A DNA stretch of 64,000 nucleotides from an uncultured Rubripirellula sp. Its GTDB lineage: Bacteria > Planctomycetota > Planctomycetia > Pirellulales > Pirellulaceae. The notes under the pieces were generated by a model. The model saw nothing but the letters and a program-made list of their open reading frames with translations, ran no database searches and was not told where the DNA came from. Below are positions 61,983-64,000 of the stretch, piece by piece. Location of the stretch: contig CALIBL010000035.1 in NCBI GenBank assembly GCA_938045805.1, positions 293,529 through 357,528 of the forward strand, in the 5' to 3' direction. Made by a program: the position numbers and the translations under genes. The first letter of the stretch is position 1. Each line of letters begins with the position of its first letter.

Positions 61983-63455
61983 TCACTCTCCCAATCCATT
62001 CTCAAGCATTCCGCTTGGAACCGCTGCAGGAATGAGTGCCTGCAGGCGCGCCGCAAGGTCAGGAGCGGTGAGACTATGCAAGAACTCAATCAAGTCACTC
62101 TTTTCTTTCCTGCTTAAATCAACATCGACGACTTCTGCAGTATCGAGCATCCAATCCTGCATCGTGCGACCATTGACAACTGTTGGAATCAAATCCGGCT
62201 GAATCAACTGCCACCGTGCCCGGTAGTTTCGAAGGGACTTCTTTGGGTCGAGATGATGCTCGATCACATCCTCGAGGCTCGAGAACGCTCCGTTATGCAT
62301 CCATGGTCCGGTCGCTGCCACGTTCCGAAGAGGCGGCGTTCTAAATGCAAACTCATCCGCTGGATCAGCTGTGATGCCCATTCGTCCGTGGTCCAGACCC
62401 GTGAGTGGATTCTTTCCTGGTCCGATCTGTGGAACGGCAAGATTGTGATGCAACTGATCAGTTAGCAAAGTACCGGAGTGACAGTCGACACAGCCCGCCT
62501 TGCCGTAAAACAAGAGAGCACCACGTTTCGCAGCAGGACTCATCGCCTGAGTATTGCCCCGTAAAAATTCATCGAACGGGCTGTCGTCCATCCCAAACGC
62601 CTCAGTTTCAAATGCTGCCAGTGCAATCGCGACATGCTGAAAACCAAGGTCTGCTTCAGGAACTTCGGGAAACGCATCCAAGAACATGGATCGATAAATA
62701 TCGTTGTCCATGACACGAGCAGACAACGCCCCCCAGATGCCGGTGAAATCGTCATCCGCAAACGCAGCGACGTCATTACCGTTGAACACATCCTCATGTG
62801 AACCTCTCATCTCGTCACGACTTGTCGGTGGGAACATCGCCTGGATCTGAAGCGGCTTCACAAGTTCGCTAGGTAATGCCGCACCGGCTGGCGATGTAGC
62901 CACGCCGCCTGCAGTCGAAACTCTCGAATCCCAAAACATCGAGGTCCAATGAACCGATCCACGATTGAAAATGTCGGGTGAGTTTCGAGGCACGAACTCA
63001 CGCTCCTCGCCCATCACACGAAAAATCCCGACCTCGTTGATGTTTGGCGACCCGGTTCCGACGCCTAACGAAAGCGTATCTGAGGTGCTGGTAAGCGGAT
63101 GATGGCATGTGGCACACGCCGTGTCGTTGTTGCCGCAAATGATACGGTCAAAGAAAAGCAAATTCCCCAACGCGGCATGCTTCGGATCTTGCGCAGGCGT
63201 ATCAATCGCCTCAACCCCATTGGCCTGAAGAACGGCACGAAGCTTGGCATCGGTACCCGAAACCTGTGATTGACGCGGTTGAGCCTTGTAGCCTTGAGAC
63301 TTGTAACCTTGAGACTTGTAACCTTGAGATTTGTAACCTTGAGACCTAGTAGCAGGCCAACCTGAGCTCGTGCGAAAATCCTTAGCTAAACAGAAAAACG
63401 GCAACATAAATATCGCCAGCAGTGCGCGCAAGAGCGCAGAGTGATGAATAGGCAT
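61983..63455 (-). CDS. Di-haem cytochrome c peroxidase-like protein with SQGYK repeats
   Basis: Exported protein of 490 aa. ATG 63455 follows a GGGGGA site by 7 bp and gives a clean signal peptide (LLRALLAIFMLPFFCLA), so the longer frame from 63491 is rejected. After the signal there is an unusual block of four tandem SQGYK repeats (about residues 38-57). The catalytic part has two haem motifs, CATCH (about 116) and CVDCH (about 322), as in MauG/CcpA-type di-haem peroxidases. FRTPPLRNVAATGPWMHNG is the family's C-terminal signature. It probably reduces peroxide or oxidises a partner in the periplasm. Confidence 0.91.
   Translation of the reverse strand: MPIHHSALLRALLAIFMLPFFCLAKDFRTSSGWPATRSQGYKSQGYKSQGYKSQGYKAQPRQSQVSGTDAKLRAVLQANGVEAIDTPAQDPKHAALGNLLFFDRIICGNNDTACATCHHPLTSTSDTLSLGVGTGSPNINEVGIFRVMGEEREFVPRNSPDIFNRGSVHWTSMFWDSRVSTAGGVATSPAGAALPSELVKPLQIQAMFPPTSRDEMRGSHEDVFNGNDVAAFADDDFTGIWGALSARVMDNDIYRSMFLDAFPEVPEADLGFQHVAIALAAFETEAFGMDDSPFDEFLRGNTQAMSPAAKRGALLFYGKAGCVDCHSGTLLTDQLHHNLAVPQIGPGKNPLTGLDHGRMGITADPADEFAFRTPPLRNVAATGPWMHNGAFSSLEDVIEHHLDPKKSLRNYRARWQLIQPDLIPTVVNGRTMQDWMLDTAEVVDVDLSRKEKSDLIEFLHSLTAPDLAARLQALIPAAVPSGMLENGLGE
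63285..63344 (-). repeat. Four 15-bp tandem repeats (SQGYK codons)
   Basis: Four near-identical 15-bp units encode SQGYK four times in frame within the cytochrome peroxidase gene. Synonymous changes are few, which suggests recent slippage expansion. Confidence 0.9.
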
Positions 63456-63757
63456 CACTGAATCCCCCAGTGCTAATGTAAATATTCGCAAAGCGTCGCG
63501 TGCGACAACACTTCACGGTTTGTCACCCTGAAGATTCAGGTTCAAAACATGAACCAACGCCCAAAATAGAAACCCCCGTTTCATCTTGGACTTTGCATCA
63601 AAGTGAGTTACATAGCCTCTCATCAAGATGGCAATCTTTGACGACTGCCGAGCTTTGGGACATCACCCCACAAAGCCAACATTTACGGTAGTAGCGATTC
63701 AACCGATGTCAACTTTTCACTGAAAAACCGCCTGCCGAACGCAATCAAAACCAACAC

Positions 63758-63787
63758 AAAAAAGCCGGAAAAAACGGGACTTTCCGG
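63758..63787 (-). terminator. Terminator of the right-edge gene
   Basis: CCGGAAA (63765-63771) and TTTCCGG (63781-63787) form a 7-bp stem with a 9-base loop. On the minus strand it is followed by C and six T (63763-63758). It lies about 75 bp beyond the stop of the right-edge gene. Confidence 0.75.
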
Positions 63788-63806
63788 AGAAAAAAATTCC
63801 AAAGAA

Positions 63807-63837
63807 ATTCTTGGCATTTATAAAAAAAGCCAAGAAT
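63807..63837. other. Inverted repeat ATTCTTGGC/GCCAAGAAT
   Basis: A perfect 9-bp inverted repeat (63807-63815 and 63829-63837) with a 13-base A-rich loop, between the stop of the right-edge gene and its terminator hairpin. It may be part of a double terminator or an RNA-processing site. Confidence 0.5.
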
Positions 63838-63862
63838 CAGAAAACGAAATCCGCTTCATCGA

Positions 63863-64000
63863 CTAATCCAGACTCTCAAAGATCACCACATCTCGAGTGT
63901 TCATATCCACCCCAGGTTGGTAGCCGACAGGGATCGAACGATCAATCACAAAGGTCCCTTTAAACCGCTCCGCCATCCCCTCGGTGGCTCGATATTCATC
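63863..64000 (-). CDS. C-terminus of an unrecognised protein (partial)
   Basis: The last 45 codons of a minus-strand frame run off the right edge and end at TAG 63865-63863. The visible sequence contains EYRATEGMAERFKGT, VIDRSIPVGYQPGV and DMNTRDVVIFESLD. I do not recognise the family. Typical coding composition and the terminator pair downstream support it as a real gene. Confidence 0.6.
   Translation of the reverse strand, partial: DEYRATEGMAERFKGTFVIDRSIPVGYQPGVDMNTRDVVIFESLD

Larger units (their letters stand above)
63456..63862. other. Intergenic region with two hairpins
   Basis: About 400 bp between the cytochrome peroxidase gene and the partial gene at the right edge. It contains the GGGGGA ribosome site (63463-63468) for the former and two hairpins near the latter; no convincing gene. 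Confidence 0.45.

Overview
The window looks like part of a planctomycete chromosome, most probably Pirellulales/Pirellulaceae. It carries several copies of gene families that are hallmarks of that group: proteins joining a Planctomycete-type cytochrome c domain to DUF1549/DUF1553, DUF1501 proteins, a DUF1592-type cytochrome protein with a DUF1552 partner, three type I sulfatases, many secreted sialidase-like and SGNH proteins, and an N-terminal 'NPYQPP' membrane protein. Base composition is moderate, roughly half G+C by eye. No rRNA, tRNA, CRISPR array, transposase or phage gene was seen.

Layout. 1-132: start of a prepilin-like gene cut by the left edge. 451-3328: a histidine kinase and a sigma-54-dependent response regulator. 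3375-5722: a CnoX-like thioredoxin and a coiled-coil lipoprotein. 6066-7972: two tandem SPFH/band-7 membrane proteins. 8004-12809: a DUF1501 gene and a large cytochrome/DUF1549/DUF1553 gene. 12935-13918: a Ser/Thr kinase. 14217-16244: an SGNH hydrolase and an FG-GAP protein. 16279-22148: a minus-strand run with a beta-propeller glycosidase-like protein, a DUF389 membrane protein, a SASA-type acetylesterase and a CehA/McbA metallohydrolase. 22314-22568: a LapA-domain protein. 22605-31857: a tightly packed five-gene operon (sialidase-like, cytochrome/DUF1553, DUF1501, LamG-cytochrome-DUF1592, DUF1552). 32156-34015: thiC with a strong terminator.

The right half holds a CBM9-like protein, a GT2 glycosyltransferase, an alpha/beta hydrolase, a secreted pullulanase-like GH13 enzyme, a RidA protein, a glycerophosphodiesterase fused to a propeller, a sugar isomerase-like TIM barrel, a phytanoyl-CoA dioxygenase-like enzyme and an isochorismatase-like hydrolase. 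A SulP transporter-STAS-carbonic anhydrase fusion follows. Then come a sulfatase, a small membrane protein, and a plus-strand group made of a sulfatase, the C-terminal remnant of a LamG gene, a cytochrome/DUF1553 gene and a DUF1501 gene. The window closes with a third sulfatase, an SGNH esterase-DUF6807 fusion, a PI-PLC-like protein, a di-haem cytochrome c peroxidase-like protein and the C-terminus of an unrecognised gene.

Taken together, most products are predicted to be exported (Sec, Tat or lipoprotein signals), and many act on acetylated, sulfated or otherwise decorated glycans. The cytochrome/DUF1501 and cytochrome/DUF1552 pairs probably belong to the same outer-cell polysaccharide-handling physiology, although their biochemistry is not established. 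The most notable observations are the co-operonic pairing of two parallel cytochrome-hydrolase systems (22605-31857), the decayed LamG gene still overlapping its downstream partner (52715-52945), and three unusual domain fusions (GDPD-propeller, SGNH-DUF6807, SulP-STAS-carbonic anhydrase). Start codons were moved from the longest possible frame wherever a ribosome binding site, signal peptide or gene overlap argued for it.
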